From: S5-327 sp965116015
Lineage (GTDB): Bacteria; Chloroflexota; Dehalococcoidia; Lucifugimonadales; Australimonadaceae
Assembly: GCA_965116015.1 (NCBI GenBank)
Contig: OZ220477.1
Location: 1,302,001 to 1,366,000 of the forward strand
Direction: 5' to 3'
DNA: 64,000 bases
The position numbers and the translations under genes were made by a program. Each line of letters begins with the position of its first letter. Position 1 is the stretch's first letter. The notes under the pieces were generated by a model. It was not told where the DNA came from. It did no database searches and saw only the letters and a program-made list of their open reading frames with translations. Below are positions 43,756-53,029 of the stretch, piece by piece.

Positions 43756-46005
43756 ATGACCCCTCAGCCTGTACAGCGCGCAATCGGCGCGCCCACGCCT
43801 CGCGTTGACGGCGTCGACAAGACGACCGGCCGCGCAATCTACACAGCCGACATCCTGCCGGAGGGGGCGCTGTTCGCCAAGACCCTTCGAAGCCCTTACG
43901 CCCACGCGCGCATCCGCTCGATCAACATCTCCGCCGCGGAGCAGCTGCCCGGAGTGAGCGCGGTGGTCACCGGCGCCGACATCTTCGAGGGTGCGCGCCA
44001 TGGGCGCGCTGTTGTCGACGTGCCTGTGCTTGCTCAGGGCATCGTGCGCTTCATCGGCGAGCAGGTCGCCGCGGTCGCCGCCGACGATGAGGAAACCGCC
44101 CAACGCGCCGTCGAACTCATCGAGGTCGACTACGAAGAACTGCCTGCCGTTCTCAACATCGACGAGGCGACTGCCGAAGGCGCGCCGCTCGTGCACGAGA
44201 ACATGCCCGATATCAAGGGCTACCCCAAGGAAGTAACTGTCCCGAGCAACATCTACACGGTGTTCGAGTGGGGCAAGGGCGACGTAGCCGCCGGCATGGC
44301 GCAAGCCGATGTGATCGTGGAGAACGTGTTCACAACCCCGCGGCAGCACCAGGGGTACATCGAGCCCCACACTTGCCTCGTTGCGGCGAGGCCATCAGGC
44401 AAGGTCGACGTGTGGGCGGCCAACAAGTCCCCGCACCCGGGAAAGCGGATGGTGGCCGTCGCCACCGGCCTCAGCCCCGAGGATGTCGTGTTCAACCCCG
44501 TGACGATTGGCGGCGATTTCGGCGGCAAGGGGTCGGCGATGGACATCCCCATCGCGTGGATGCTATCGGTGCGCACGGGCAGACCCGTGAAAATCGTGTT
44601 CGACTACGCCGAGGATTTGACATCCGCCAACCCGCGCCACGCCTCCCGCGTGACGATGCGGACAGGCGCGACTTTCAGCGGCGTAATCGTCGCGCATGAG
44701 GCGCTGGTGGAGTACGACAGCGGAGCATACGCCGGGTTCAAACCGGGGGGGCATCTCGGCGGGGCAAGCGCAGCGGCGGGGCCCTACAAGACGCCTAACA
44801 CCCGAATCGTCGAGCATCAGGTGTATACCAACAACGTGCCGTGCGGCTTTATGCGCGGGCCGGGCGAGCCGCAAGCAATGTTCGCTGTCGAATCGCAGAT
44901 CGATTGCCTCGCCCGCGCGCTCGACATCGACCCCGTCGAGCTCCGCCGCAAGAACCTCGTGGCCGAGGGCGAGGAAGACTCGCTCGGCTCCGTTTTTCAG
45001 GAGGTGCGCTCCATTGAGACGCTCGACGCCGCGCTGGCTGCCGCCAGGAACGGCGCACCCAGGCTGAACAGCGCGCGTATCGCATACGGGCGCGGCTGCG
45101 CAATCGGCGAGCGCGTCCAGGCCGGAGGCGAAACTCACGCAGGCGTAACCCTCAATTCCGATGGCTCGGTAATCGTGCACACATCAGTGTTCGAGCAGGG
45201 CACAGGCTCGTACACAGTGATGCAGCAGATCGTGGCCGAGGAGCTGCGCCTCCCCATCGAGCGCGTCAGCGTCGCCGTGTGGGACACCGAGAGCGCCGGT
45301 TTCGACTCCGGCATCGGAGGCGCGCGCGTAACGCGAATGGCAAGCGCAGCCGTGTGGAACGCAGCGCAAAACGTGAAGGCCGAACTCTTCAAACTCGCCG
45401 CAGACCTGCTCGGCTGGCCGGAAGAGCAGATGGAGGTCGAGGCCGATGTCGTCCGCCGCGCCGACACGGGCGAAAGCACGATGTGGAGCGCGCTCGCCGA
45501 GCGCACCGGCTCCCCCATCTCCGCACTCGGCGATGTGCAAGACACCGCGCGGAACCCGTACACGTCGTTCACGGCGCAGGTTGCGGAGGTCGCCGTCGAC
45601 CGGGAGAGCGGCCGCGTGCGCTTGCTGGCGGTTACGACGGCGCACGACACCGGCACGGTGTTGAATCCCATCGGCCACCAAGGGCAGATCAACGGCGGGC
45701 TCGTGCAGGGCATCGGCTACGGCCTACAGGAGGACCTGGCAGTGGAGAACGGTCGCGTCGTCACCGCGTCGTTCGCAGACTACAAACTGCCTACCGCTGC
45801 AGACATTCCTGAACTGCGAACTGTGCTGCTGGAGGAAGGTCCCGGCGGCGGGTGGGGGCCTTACCGCGTGAAGGGCATCGGGGAGCAATCCAACTCGCAA
45901 ACTGCTCCTGCTATCGCCAACGCCGTGGCGGACGCAGTGGGCGTGCGCATGCGCGACCTTCCAATCACCGCCGAGAAGGTCTATCGAGCGATGCGCTCCG
46001 AGTGA
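43756..46005 (+). CDS. Xanthine dehydrogenase/aldehyde oxidase-family molybdopterin subunit (orphan)
   Basis: This 749-residue large subunit opens RVDGVDKTTGRAIYTADI. It has the family segments GGDFGGKGSAMDIPIAWML, GPYKTPNTRI, CGFMRGPGEPQAMFAVESQI and the C-terminal KGIGEQSNSQTAPAIANAV, whose glutamate corresponds to the catalytic Glu. It should bind the molybdopterin-cytosine cofactor and hydroxylate a heterocycle or aldehyde. CGGAG lies ~8 nt before the ATG at 43756; the frame is open to 43090 as an antisense-like shadow of rnd. No FAD or 2Fe-2S subunit gene is adjacent. Confidence 0.92.
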   Translation: MTPQPVQRAIGAPTPRVDGVDKTTGRAIYTADILPEGALFAKTLRSPYAHARIRSINISAAEQLPGVSAVVTGADIFEGARHGRAVVDVPVLAQGIVRFIGEQVAAVAADDEETAQRAVELIEVDYEELPAVLNIDEATAEGAPLVHENMPDIKGYPKEVTVPSNIYTVFEWGKGDVAAGMAQADVIVENVFTTPRQHQGYIEPHTCLVAARPSGKVDVWAANKSPHPGKRMVAVATGLSPEDVVFNPVTIGGDFGGKGSAMDIPIAWMLSVRTGRPVKIVFDYAEDLTSANPRHASRVTMRTGATFSGVIVAHEALVEYDSGAYAGFKPGGHLGGASAAAGPYKTPNTRIVEHQVYTNNVPCGFMRGPGEPQAMFAVESQIDCLARALDIDPVELRRKNLVAEGEEDSLGSVFQEVRSIETLDAALAAARNGAPRLNSARIAYGRGCAIGERVQAGGETHAGVTLNSDGSVIVHTSVFEQGTGSYTVMQQIVAEELRLPIERVSVAVWDTESAGFDSGIGGARVTRMASAAVWNAAQNVKAELFKLAADLLGWPEEQMEVEADVVRRADTGESTMWSALAERTGSPISALGDVQDTARNPYTSFTAQVAEVAVDRESGRVRLLAVTTAHDTGTVLNPIGHQGQINGGLVQGIGYGLQEDLAVENGRVVTASFADYKLPTAADIPELRTVLLEEGPGGGWGPYRVKGIGEQSNSQTAPAIANAVADAVGVRMRDLPITAEKVYRAMRSE

Positions 46006-46069
46006 GCCGCTCCCGAACAATCGAGCCCGAATCCGCCGGCGAACCAGGGACCAGCGGGCCCAGAGAAGC

Positions 46070-46094
46070 GCTAGCTCCAAAGGCGCGAGCTAGC
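46070..46094. terminator. Possible hairpin between convergent genes
   Basis: An 8-bp inverted repeat (GCTAGCTC / GAGCTAGC, 9-nt loop) covers the stop codon of the MetE-like gene, 65 nt from the convergent molybdopterin subunit stop. It may be a two-way terminator, but it lacks a T-run. Confidence 0.35.
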
Positions 46095-47216
46095 AATCGC
46101 TGCTCCTTCCGCCTGAGCGCGGAGCTTCGCGAACACGATGTCGGGGTCCATCTTGCCGAAGCCGGCAAACGTCCCAAAACCGCAGTCAGATCCGGCGAGC
46201 ACGCGCTCGCGCCCCACGATCGCCGCGAACGTTTCAATACGCTGGGCTACGAGCTCCGGATGCTCAATGAAGTTGCTCGTCGAGTCCAACACGCCGGGGA
46301 TAAGAGCCTTGTCATCCGGGATGTCGGCGCTTCGCCAATCGACCCACTCGTGGGCATGTCGCGGGTTGGACGCCTCGAATGAGATGGCGGACGGCTTGGC
46401 GCGCAGCACGATGGGGAGGATTTTGGAGACAGGAATATCGTGGTCGTGCGGCCCCTCGTAGTTGCCCCAGCAGATATGCATACGGACACGCTCTGCGGGA
46501 ACGTTGGCGAGCGCGCCGTTGAGCACGTCCACGTGACGCTCAGCGCGCTCGAGGAACTCCTCTTCTGTGAGGTCCTGGAAACCCGTATGGAAAGCCATTG
46601 CCAAGTCCGGGCAATCGACCTGCAGCACGAATCCCGCTCCGACGATTGCTTCGTACTCCTCTTTCATTGCCTCGCCAAGCGCCTCGATATATCTCTCGTG
46701 CGTTGGGTAATAGGCATTGGGCATAAAGACGGACGCGACGCCGGGCGACGACGACGTGAGAAAAGCGTCCGCCGCGCCGGCGTCGTCAAGCGCGGACTTG
46801 TAGTTCGCGAGATCCTTGCGCAGCAGCTCACGATCTTTCACCGCGACCGGGCCAACGCACTTTGGGCGGCGCATGGGCTGGTTGCCTGTCATACGAGCCA
46901 TCTTTTCGCGGAAGATGGGATACGGGGCAACGTCGCGATTGAGCTGCCGTTCGCTGTCTCCCTCGAAGCCAGTGAGGCGATCCTTGGCGTACGTGGAGTA
47001 GGCGACTTTGCTCATCTCGCCATCGCTGACGATATCGACGCCCACATCCACCTGCTTCGCGATAATCGCGGCGACGCCGCGCGCAACCCGCGCGTCAAGC
47101 TCCGCCGCGTCGAACGGCTCTCCATGCTCCTTCCTGAGGAGCAGCTCCGCAACGTCGTCGGGGCGCGGGAGGCTTCCGACGTGCGTGGTGAGAATGCGGT
47201 CGGTGGAGAGTTTCAT
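46071..47216 (-). CDS. MetE C-terminal-like (cobalamin-independent methionine synthase family) protein
   Basis: This 381-residue UROD/MetE-fold protein begins RILTTHVGSLPRPDDV, with FVLQVDCPDLAMAFH and the zinc-ligand motifs RMHICWGNYEGPHDHDIP and LAGSDCGFGTFAGFG. Stand-alone proteins of this type include core methionine synthases and epoxyalkane:coenzyme M transferase relatives; the N-terminal half of full MetE is missing, as is usual for the group. GGAGG precedes the ATG by 6 nt, and a consensus TATAAT lies 28 nt upstream. The methyl or thiol substrate is unknown. Confidence 0.87.
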   Translation of the reverse strand: MKLSTDRILTTHVGSLPRPDDVAELLLRKEHGEPFDAAELDARVARGVAAIIAKQVDVGVDIVSDGEMSKVAYSTYAKDRLTGFEGDSERQLNRDVAPYPIFREKMARMTGNQPMRRPKCVGPVAVKDRELLRKDLANYKSALDDAGAADAFLTSSSPGVASVFMPNAYYPTHERYIEALGEAMKEEYEAIVGAGFVLQVDCPDLAMAFHTGFQDLTEEEFLERAERHVDVLNGALANVPAERVRMHICWGNYEGPHDHDIPVSKILPIVLRAKPSAISFEASNPRHAHEWVDWRSADIPDDKALIPGVLDSTSNFIEHPELVAQRIETFAAIVGRERVLAGSDCGFGTFAGFGKMDPDIVFAKLRAQAEGAAIASSRLWS

Positions 47217-47243
47217 ACAGGTCCTCCGGGCAGCGCTGCGGGG

Positions 47244-47249
47244 ATTATA
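47244..47249 (-). promoter_or_regulatory. Consensus -10 element of the MetE-like gene
   Basis: A perfect TATAAT on the minus strand, 28 nt before the ATG at 47216. No clear -35 is seen at 16-18 bp. Confidence 0.5.
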
Positions 47250-47390
47250 GGGTTCCCTCTACTCTACCGCTCTTGAGTCCGCCGTCGCGATGAAGGCGGG
47301 CGGCGCAGGGTCTGTCTGGCGCAGAGGCTGGACTGGCGCAGTTCCGTCGAAACCGAAAGGAGAGAAGAAAGGGGATGGTACGCTAGATCT

Positions 47391-48617
47391 GTGGCAATCG
47401 TCCCGCTCGAGACCGCTCTCAGCCCACACGACCTCGGCCTGGTTCAGCGTCTTGGCCAGGCCGCCGCTGACATCGGCGTCGAACTCTGGCTCGTTGGGGG
47501 TTCCGTGCGCGATGCGCTGCTCGGACGCCCTATCGCCGATCTCGACATGACGAGCGAACAGCCCGCCGGCAAGCTTGCTCCCGCCCTCGCGAGACAGCTC
47601 GGCGGCAGCGTCGGCGCCCGCTCTCAGTTCGGCACCGCCAAACTCAAGGTCGCTGGCTGGAGCATCGATCTCGCCACGACCCGAACTGAGCGGTACTCGA
47701 GACCCGGCGCTCTGCCCACGGTTACTCCCGGCGACGTGCAAGCCGACCTTGGCCGGCGTGACTTCTCGATCAACGCGATGGCGGCCTCGCTCTATCCCCC
47801 ACGGTTCGGAAACCTGCTCGACACGACAGGCGGCGCGCACGATACGCAACAAGGCATTGTCCGCGCGCTCCATGAACGCTCCTTTCAGGACGACGCGACG
47901 CGTCTGCTTCGCGCGGCGCGCTACTCCGCCCGGCTTGGCTTCATCATCGAGCCGGCTACGCTATCGTGGCTCAATCGCGACATCTGCTATGTGCAGACCA
48001 TCTCAGGGCAGCGACTGCGCCGCGAGATCGAGCGGATGCTTGCCGAGCCAGCGCCTGCGCGGGCGCTGCTCACCGCAGTGCAGCTGGGAGCGCTCCCGGC
48101 CATCGATGCGGGGCTCGGGAGCCCGGAAGTCCGCGACGCCCTACTCCAGGCGATGAGACGCGGACTATCCGGCCTGGCGCTGCTGGGTGCGCTCGTGTAC
48201 GCTCTTCCCCAAGAGCGCGTCGCCCTTCTGTGCAAGCGGATTGCGGCCACTCGACAACAGACTCGCATCGCCCGGGCTGTCGCGCGGCTGCGGGCGAACG
48301 AGGACCGATTGGCGACGGCGCAACTTGGCAGCGAGGTTGACGCTATTGTGGGCGGTGCGCCAGAGCCTGCTGTCGAAGCTGCGGCAGCCGCAGCGGCAAG
48401 CCAGATGGCCAGCCGTAACCTCGAACGGAGCCTCGCAGCGGCGCGGGCGTCCCCGCTGCTCGATGGCGAGGAGCTCATGGCCCTTGGGGTCGAGCCGGGG
48501 AAAGCCGTGGGGGAGATGACTCGACAGCTGCGGCATGCCATGATGGACCGCGTGGTTGCCGGCAGGCCGGAAGCTGTGCTGTTCGTACTCAAGCAGCTAC
48601 AGGAGAAGAGGCGTTGA
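47391..48617 (+). CDS. cca: CCA-adding enzyme / poly(A) polymerase family tRNA nucleotidyltransferase
   Basis: This 408-residue nucleotidyltransferase has WLVGGSVRDALLGRPIADLD, with the GGSVRD loop and DLD metal aspartates, then LGRRDFSINAMA and FQDDATRLLRAARYSARLGF (B/C/D motifs of the CCA/PcnB fold). The helical C-terminus ends VEPGKAVGEMTRQL. The start is GTG 47391, 6 nt after a TACGCT hexamer, so the message may be leaderless. The stop overlaps the following TTG start (TTGA). Confidence 0.9.
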   Translation: MAIVPLETALSPHDLGLVQRLGQAAADIGVELWLVGGSVRDALLGRPIADLDMTSEQPAGKLAPALARQLGGSVGARSQFGTAKLKVAGWSIDLATTRTERYSRPGALPTVTPGDVQADLGRRDFSINAMAASLYPPRFGNLLDTTGGAHDTQQGIVRALHERSFQDDATRLLRAARYSARLGFIIEPATLSWLNRDICYVQTISGQRLRREIERMLAEPAPARALLTAVQLGALPAIDAGLGSPEVRDALLQAMRRGLSGLALLGALVYALPQERVALLCKRIAATRQQTRIARAVARLRANEDRLATAQLGSEVDAIVGGAPEPAVEAAAAAAASQMASRNLERSLAAARASPLLDGEELMALGVEPGKAVGEMTRQLRHAMMDRVVAGRPEAVLFVLKQLQEKRR

Positions 48618-49618
48618 AGGCAGTATTCATTCGAGAGCACGGCGACCCTTCGGTTATCGAGTACGGCGATATGCCGGAGCCGACAGCCGCTGCTGGCGAG
48701 GTCGTCATTCGCGTGCGGGCATGCGCGCTCAACCGGCTCGACCTCTACACTCGCGCAGGCCTGCGCGGCACGAAAGTCCCTCCCGAACGCCTGCCGCGCA
48801 TCCTCGGCGGCGATTGCGTTGGCGATGTCGTCGAAATCGGAGACGATGTCGAGGAGCTATCGATCGGCCAGCGCGTGCTCGTCAACCCGCTCTGCGCAAA
48901 CCAGCCATCGGCTGTGATGCTTGGCACCCACCGGCAGGGCTCGAACGCCGAGTACGTCGCCGTCCCCGCCGACAATGCTATCCCTCTGCCCGACTCAATC
49001 TCGGACGAACAGGCTGCCGCTATGCCCACGGTCTACCTGCCAACGTGGAACATCATTATGAGCAAGGGACGCTTGCAGGCGAACGAGACCGCGATGGTTC
49101 TCTCGTCATCAAGCGGCATCGGGACAGCGGCGATCCAGCTCATCAAGGGCGTCGCGGGCGCTGCATGCATCGCCGTCACGAGCACTGGCGAGAAGATTCG
49201 CAAGTCAAGGGAAATCGGCGCGGACTACGCAATCAACTACGTTACCGAAAATCTGGCGAATCGCGTCAAGGACATCACGGGGGGGCGAGGCGTGAACCTC
49301 GTAGTCGACAGCACAGGAGCCGCGCTGTTCGGAGCAGCGTACGCATCGCTCGCCCGCGGCGGACGCTACGGCATCTGCGGCGTAACGGCAGGGTACGAGT
49401 CTCCGCTGCATCTCGGGCAGCTCTTCAGCAAAGAACTCAAGGTTTTCGGTGTCTATATGGGATCGAACGACGATCTGCGACAGATCGTGGGCGCTGCCGA
49501 GGCCGGCAAGATCAGCTCGAGCATCCACAGGGTTGTCCCGCTCGAGGAGGCAGCTTCGGCCCATGCGGAGATGGAGCGCTCTGAGCACTTCGGCAAGTTC
49601 ATCATCGCCGTCCCCTGA
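48614..49618 (+). CDS. Zinc-type alcohol dehydrogenase / quinone oxidoreductase (MDR) family
   Basis: This 334-residue protein begins MKAVFIREHGDPSVIEYGD. It has the MDR GroES-like domain (NRLDLYTRAGL, GGDCVGDVVEIGDDV) and the NADPH Rossmann motif SSSSGIGTAAIQLIK near residue 160. Structural-zinc cysteines are absent. It starts with TTG overlapping the cca stop (TTGA), AGGAGAAG upstream, and ends at the ATG of the broken MFS gene, so cca, this gene and the MFS gene probably form one transcript. The substrate is unknown. Confidence 0.9.
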   Translation: MKAVFIREHGDPSVIEYGDMPEPTAAAGEVVIRVRACALNRLDLYTRAGLRGTKVPPERLPRILGGDCVGDVVEIGDDVEELSIGQRVLVNPLCANQPSAVMLGTHRQGSNAEYVAVPADNAIPLPDSISDEQAAAMPTVYLPTWNIIMSKGRLQANETAMVLSSSSGIGTAAIQLIKGVAGAACIAVTSTGEKIRKSREIGADYAINYVTENLANRVKDITGGRGVNLVVDSTGAALFGAAYASLARGGRYGICGVTAGYESPLHLGQLFSKELKVFGVYMGSNDDLRQIVGAAEAGKISSSIHRVVPLEEAASAHAEMERSEHFGKFIIAVP

Positions 49619-50920
49619 TGGCGGCAGACGACTCCTCTCAGAAGACGTCCGCTGCCCGCACGCGTACTCGATGGTTCTATGGATGGACCATCGTCATCGT
49701 GATTTCAGTCATCTCGTTCGCCGGCGGCGTGGAGACCAACCCCGTGCTCGGCGTCTTTCAGGGTCCGATGACAGAGGAGTTCGGCTGGAGCCGGTCGCTC
49801 TACACGATGCCGATGTCCATCGGATCGTTCCTCGGCGGTCTCGCCGCGCTGGTCGTTGGGCCAGTGATGGACCGCCGCGGAGCGCGATGGGTTATGGCGG
49901 GAGCCATAACGCTGATGGGGCTCACATTCGTGCTCATGGGCGCCGTCCAGGAGCTGTGGCATCACTTCGCTCTGCAAGCGCTTGGCCGCACGGTCATCGC
50001 GTCGACGTTCTTCATGGTCGTTGGTGTAGTCATCCCCAAGTGGTTCGTTCGGATGCGCGGGAGGGCAGTCGCCTTCGCCAATCTCGGTCAACGGCTCGGA
50101 CAGATCGCTTTCCCTGTGATGGTCGAGCGCATTTTGCTATTCAGTTCGTGGCGATCAGCGTGGGCGGCTATGGGCGGCTATGGGCGTGGCGGTCTGGACG
50201 TCGTCGCTCTTGCCGACGCTCCTCTTTCTGCGACGACGCCCAGAGGACTACGGGCTGTTGCCCGACGGCGTTGACCTCCGCGACCAAGAGGTTGAATCCA
50301 CTCGAAGACGCGTGGCGAGCGCGACGCGAGAGACGTCATTCAATCGCCGCGCCGCCCTGCGCGCGCCTGCCTTCTACCTTATTGCGGCGGCTGTCAGTGT
50401 TCAGAGCTTTGTAACGACGAGCATTCACTTCCACTGGTTCAGCTACCTCACTGATCTTGGCGTATCGAGCAGCGCGGCAGTTGTATCGCTGTCTCTTTCG
50501 CCGCTGATTTCGATGCCCGTCTCGGTCGTCGCCGGCTTCATCGCTGAGCAAGCCCCGGTGCAAAAAGTGATGGCTGCGAGCTACTTTATGATGTCGCTGA
50601 GCATCGTGCTGTTTCTGTTTGCGGATGACGCGCTCACGTCGTACGCGTTCGGGCGCGTGTTTGGGGCCTCGACCGGCGTGCTCTTCACAGTGATGAACGT
50701 TGTGTGGGCCGATTATTTCGGGCGGGACGCAATTGGAGGCATCCGCGGAATGGTGTCGCCGGCGCATATGTTGAGCAATTCGCTGGGGCCGTTGGCGGCG
50801 GCGTGGTCGTTCGACGCAACGGGCAGTTACACGCTCATTTTCAGCATCGGCGCGGGGCTAAGCGCGCTAGGCGGCGCTCTCGTGCTCCTCGCCCGCCGAC
50901 CGCGGAGAAGCGGGCTCTAA
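49618..50920 (+). pseudogene. MFS transporter gene split by a 10-bp duplication frameshift
   Basis: Two frames (49618-50274 and about 50180-50920) are the N- and C-terminal halves of one MFS carrier. The first has RWFYGWTIVIVISVISFAGG, GPVMDRRGARWV and KWFVRMRGRAVAFANLG. The second has FLRRRPEDYGLLPDG and later membrane segments. At 50161-50180 the 10-mer TGGGCGGCTA occurs twice in tandem; deleting one copy restores a single 430-residue frame reading WRSAWAAMGVAVWTSS across the join. It is a paralogue of the intact gene at 39006. A sequencing or assembly error is possible. Confidence 0.85.
50161..50180 (+). repeat. 10-bp tandem duplication causing the MFS frameshift
   Basis: TGGGCGGCTA is present twice, head to tail, at 50161-50170 and 50171-50180. 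Confidence 0.95.
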
Positions 50921-51114
50921 GCGTCTCCGCCAAGCCTGGATCGCCGATGCGGTATCGGCAGGCTACGAGAGGGCCCTTTCACGTATAGGCAGTTAGTCTT
51001 GCCGGACGACAGCAGTACGACATGAGCGCCTTGAGTATGCGACAGTCGGGAGACACCATGGGAAGAAGAACGTCCCAGCACATAGGCTGATTCTGCTGGA
51101 CAGAGGAGTTAAGG

Positions 51115-51356
51115 ATGAACCGAACTGACTTTTTCGCAATCATCGGCGCGGCGCTTGCCCCATAGCGGGCTGGATGACAGTTTTACCTGTTTTTCCAGAG
51201 GTCGCTCAGCCAGCCATGCAAAACGCCTCCATCGATTCGCTGACAAGACTGACGCTCGTTACAGCCGCATACGGCATACCAACTGCGCTGTCGTCGATTC
51301 TCGGTGGAGCGCTTGGGCTCCGCGCTGACGAAGGGCTATGGAAGCGGGGTTGTTAA
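51115..51356 (+). pseudogene. Remnant of an MFS transporter N-terminus
   Basis: An ATG at 51115 with AGGAG ~6 nt upstream reads MNRTDFFAIIGAALAP and hits a stop. The adjacent frame continues PIAGWMTVLPVFPEV, then LTLVTAAYGIPTALSSIL and GGALGL, ending at 51356. A 1-nt deletion near 51158 in a C run explains the break. It looks like the first two membrane segments of an MFS carrier; the rest is absent. The remainder of the 50921-51365 gap holds nothing else I can support. Confidence 0.5.
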
Positions 51357-51365
51357 GGGCGCGCC

Positions 51366-52109
51366 CTAGCCCACGGGCCCCCAAGTGTCGCCGAACTCGA
51401 TCTTGCGCAGCAGGCGGCCCGTAAGCGCCATCGGCGGTTGCGCGAGCATCCACAGAAACGACTCATCGACGCTCTCAACAGGATCGCGCGCGCTGGGGCC
51501 GCCCATGTCTGTGCGGACGTAGCCAGGCGTCCACACGTTCACCTCGATGTTCCCGTCGCGCGTCTCCTCTGCAAGACCAAACGAGAGCAGGTCGACTGCC
51601 GCCTTCGTCGCGCTGTACACAACCCGCTCAGGACGGCGCCGCAGGACCATATCGGTGGACACGTTCACGATGCGCCCGCCGCCCTGCGCAGCCATCACCG
51701 GCAGCGTAAAGCGTGTGAGGTAGAACACAGCGTTGAGGTTCACTGCTACAGCGTATTCCCATTTTTCCGTCGACGTGCTGGCGATCAGGCCATACGGGTA
51801 AACGGCGGCATTGTTGACGAGAACGTCGATGCGCCCTACGCGCTCGACAGTCTGCGTCACGAGCGCTTCAGCTCCTTCGGCGGTCGTGATAATCGCCGGT
51901 ATTGCGATGGCGGAGCCTCCCTCGGACTCGATCGTCTCGACAGCTCCCTGCAGCGTTCCGCCCTCTCCCGGCGACGAGTCGAGCTGCCGAGCGGTGGCGA
52001 CGACCGTGGCTCCACAGCGCGCCATAACGATAGCGAGGCGGCGACCTATACCCCGGCTGGCGCCAGTGACAAGAGTGACTTTGCCGGCGAGGTCGGGAAC
52101 GATGCTCAT
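51366..52109 (-). CDS. Short-chain dehydrogenase/reductase
   Basis: This 247-residue SDR has the NAD(P) motif VTLVTGASRGIGRRLA (residues 11-26), the structural DVLVNNAAVYPYG, the catalytic serine region RIVNVSTDM and YSATKAAVD (Tyr, Lys). Its ATG overlaps the stop of the upstream glycosylase gene by 4 nt (ATGA), so the two are cotranscribed. The substrate is unknown. Confidence 0.92.
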   Translation of the reverse strand: MSIVPDLAGKVTLVTGASRGIGRRLAIVMARCGATVVATARQLDSSPGEGGTLQGAVETIESEGGSAIAIPAIITTAEGAEALVTQTVERVGRIDVLVNNAAVYPYGLIASTSTEKWEYAVAVNLNAVFYLTRFTLPVMAAQGGGRIVNVSTDMVLRRRPERVVYSATKAAVDLLSFGLAEETRDGNIEVNVWTPGYVRTDMGGPSARDPVESVDESFLWMLAQPPMALTGRLLRKIEFGDTWGPVG

Positions 52110-53029
52110 ATAAGGGCGCTCCGGTTAATTTCGAGCGTGGCTGTCGACCGCAGCGGCCTCGTCGATTGGCGCACGCTCCAAAAGAGGTACTGGTTCGCGT
52201 AGCCGGCGTCTGCGCCGAACCGCTCACACGCCCATGCGCGCATCTCGCTGTATTTGGCGTTCTCCGGCAGGCCATACCACTCGTGCAGAGCCTTGATCAC
52301 CCATCGGTCAGCGGGAAACGCTTGCATTTTGTCGAGCGAGAAGAGCATCACGCAGTCGGCGATTTTCTCGCCGACGCCACGGAGCGCGACGAGCGACGCC
52401 AGCGCGTCTTCGTACGACGCATCGCGCAAACTTGTGAGCGGCAGAGCGCCAGAGGCGACGGCTTCCGCTGCGCTCGCAAGGTACGGCGCGCGGAAGCCGC
52501 AGCCCAGCTCGCGCAGACACGCTTCGCCCGCCTCTGCGACGCGTTCCGGGGAAGGGAACGTCGAACGCTCGACGCCGGCAAGCGTTATCCGGACGCCGAG
52601 CACAGACGCCAGAAGCTCGACTGTGCGGCTGATGCGGGGAATGTTCGATGTCGACGACAGGATGAATGATGCGAGCAGTTCCCACGGCTCCTGACGCAGC
52701 ACGCGCATCCCCGGGTAGGCCGCGATGCCTGAACGAACGCGTTCGTCCCAGCTGATGCGCTCTAGCGCGGTCTCGAAGTCGTCTTCGAGCCGGAAATAGG
52801 AGGCAATAGCGCCCGCCATCTCTTGGGGAGGGGTCGGCGCGCTTTCAATCAGCAGCCCGCCATCGGCAGCCGCAAGCCGGACGATATCGCGCCCCAGTAC
52901 ACAATTCCAGCGATTCTGGTCGTCGATGCGCCATCGGAAGCTCTGGCCCGACGCCAGCGAGGCAGGCAGGTCGAGCGGGACGTCGACTTGAAGGAAGGCG
53001 GATGCGGTTATGGACGTTCGGCGAGCCAC
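52106..53029 (-). CDS. 8-oxoguanine DNA glycosylase (OGG1-type)
   Basis: This 307-residue HhH-GPD glycosylase has an N-terminal OGG-type domain (LASGQSFRWRIDDQNRW) and a helix-hairpin-helix LRGVGEKIADCVMLFSLDK. K222 is the Schiff-base lysine and D241 in AFPADRWV the catalytic aspartate, as in OGG1. The ILSSTSNIPRISRTV stretch is also typical of OGG1 and AlkA relatives. It removes oxidised guanine from DNA. It overlaps the 3' end of the dinG gene by ~22 nt and the SDR gene by 4 nt. Confidence 0.9.
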   Translation of the reverse strand: MARRTSITASAFLQVDVPLDLPASLASGQSFRWRIDDQNRWNCVLGRDIVRLAAADGGLLIESAPTPPQEMAGAIASYFRLEDDFETALERISWDERVRSGIAAYPGMRVLRQEPWELLASFILSSTSNIPRISRTVELLASVLGVRITLAGVERSTFPSPERVAEAGEACLRELGCGFRAPYLASAAEAVASGALPLTSLRDASYEDALASLVALRGVGEKIADCVMLFSLDKMQAFPADRWVIKALHEWYGLPENAKYSEMRAWACERFGADAGYANQYLFWSVRQSTRPLRSTATLEINRSALI

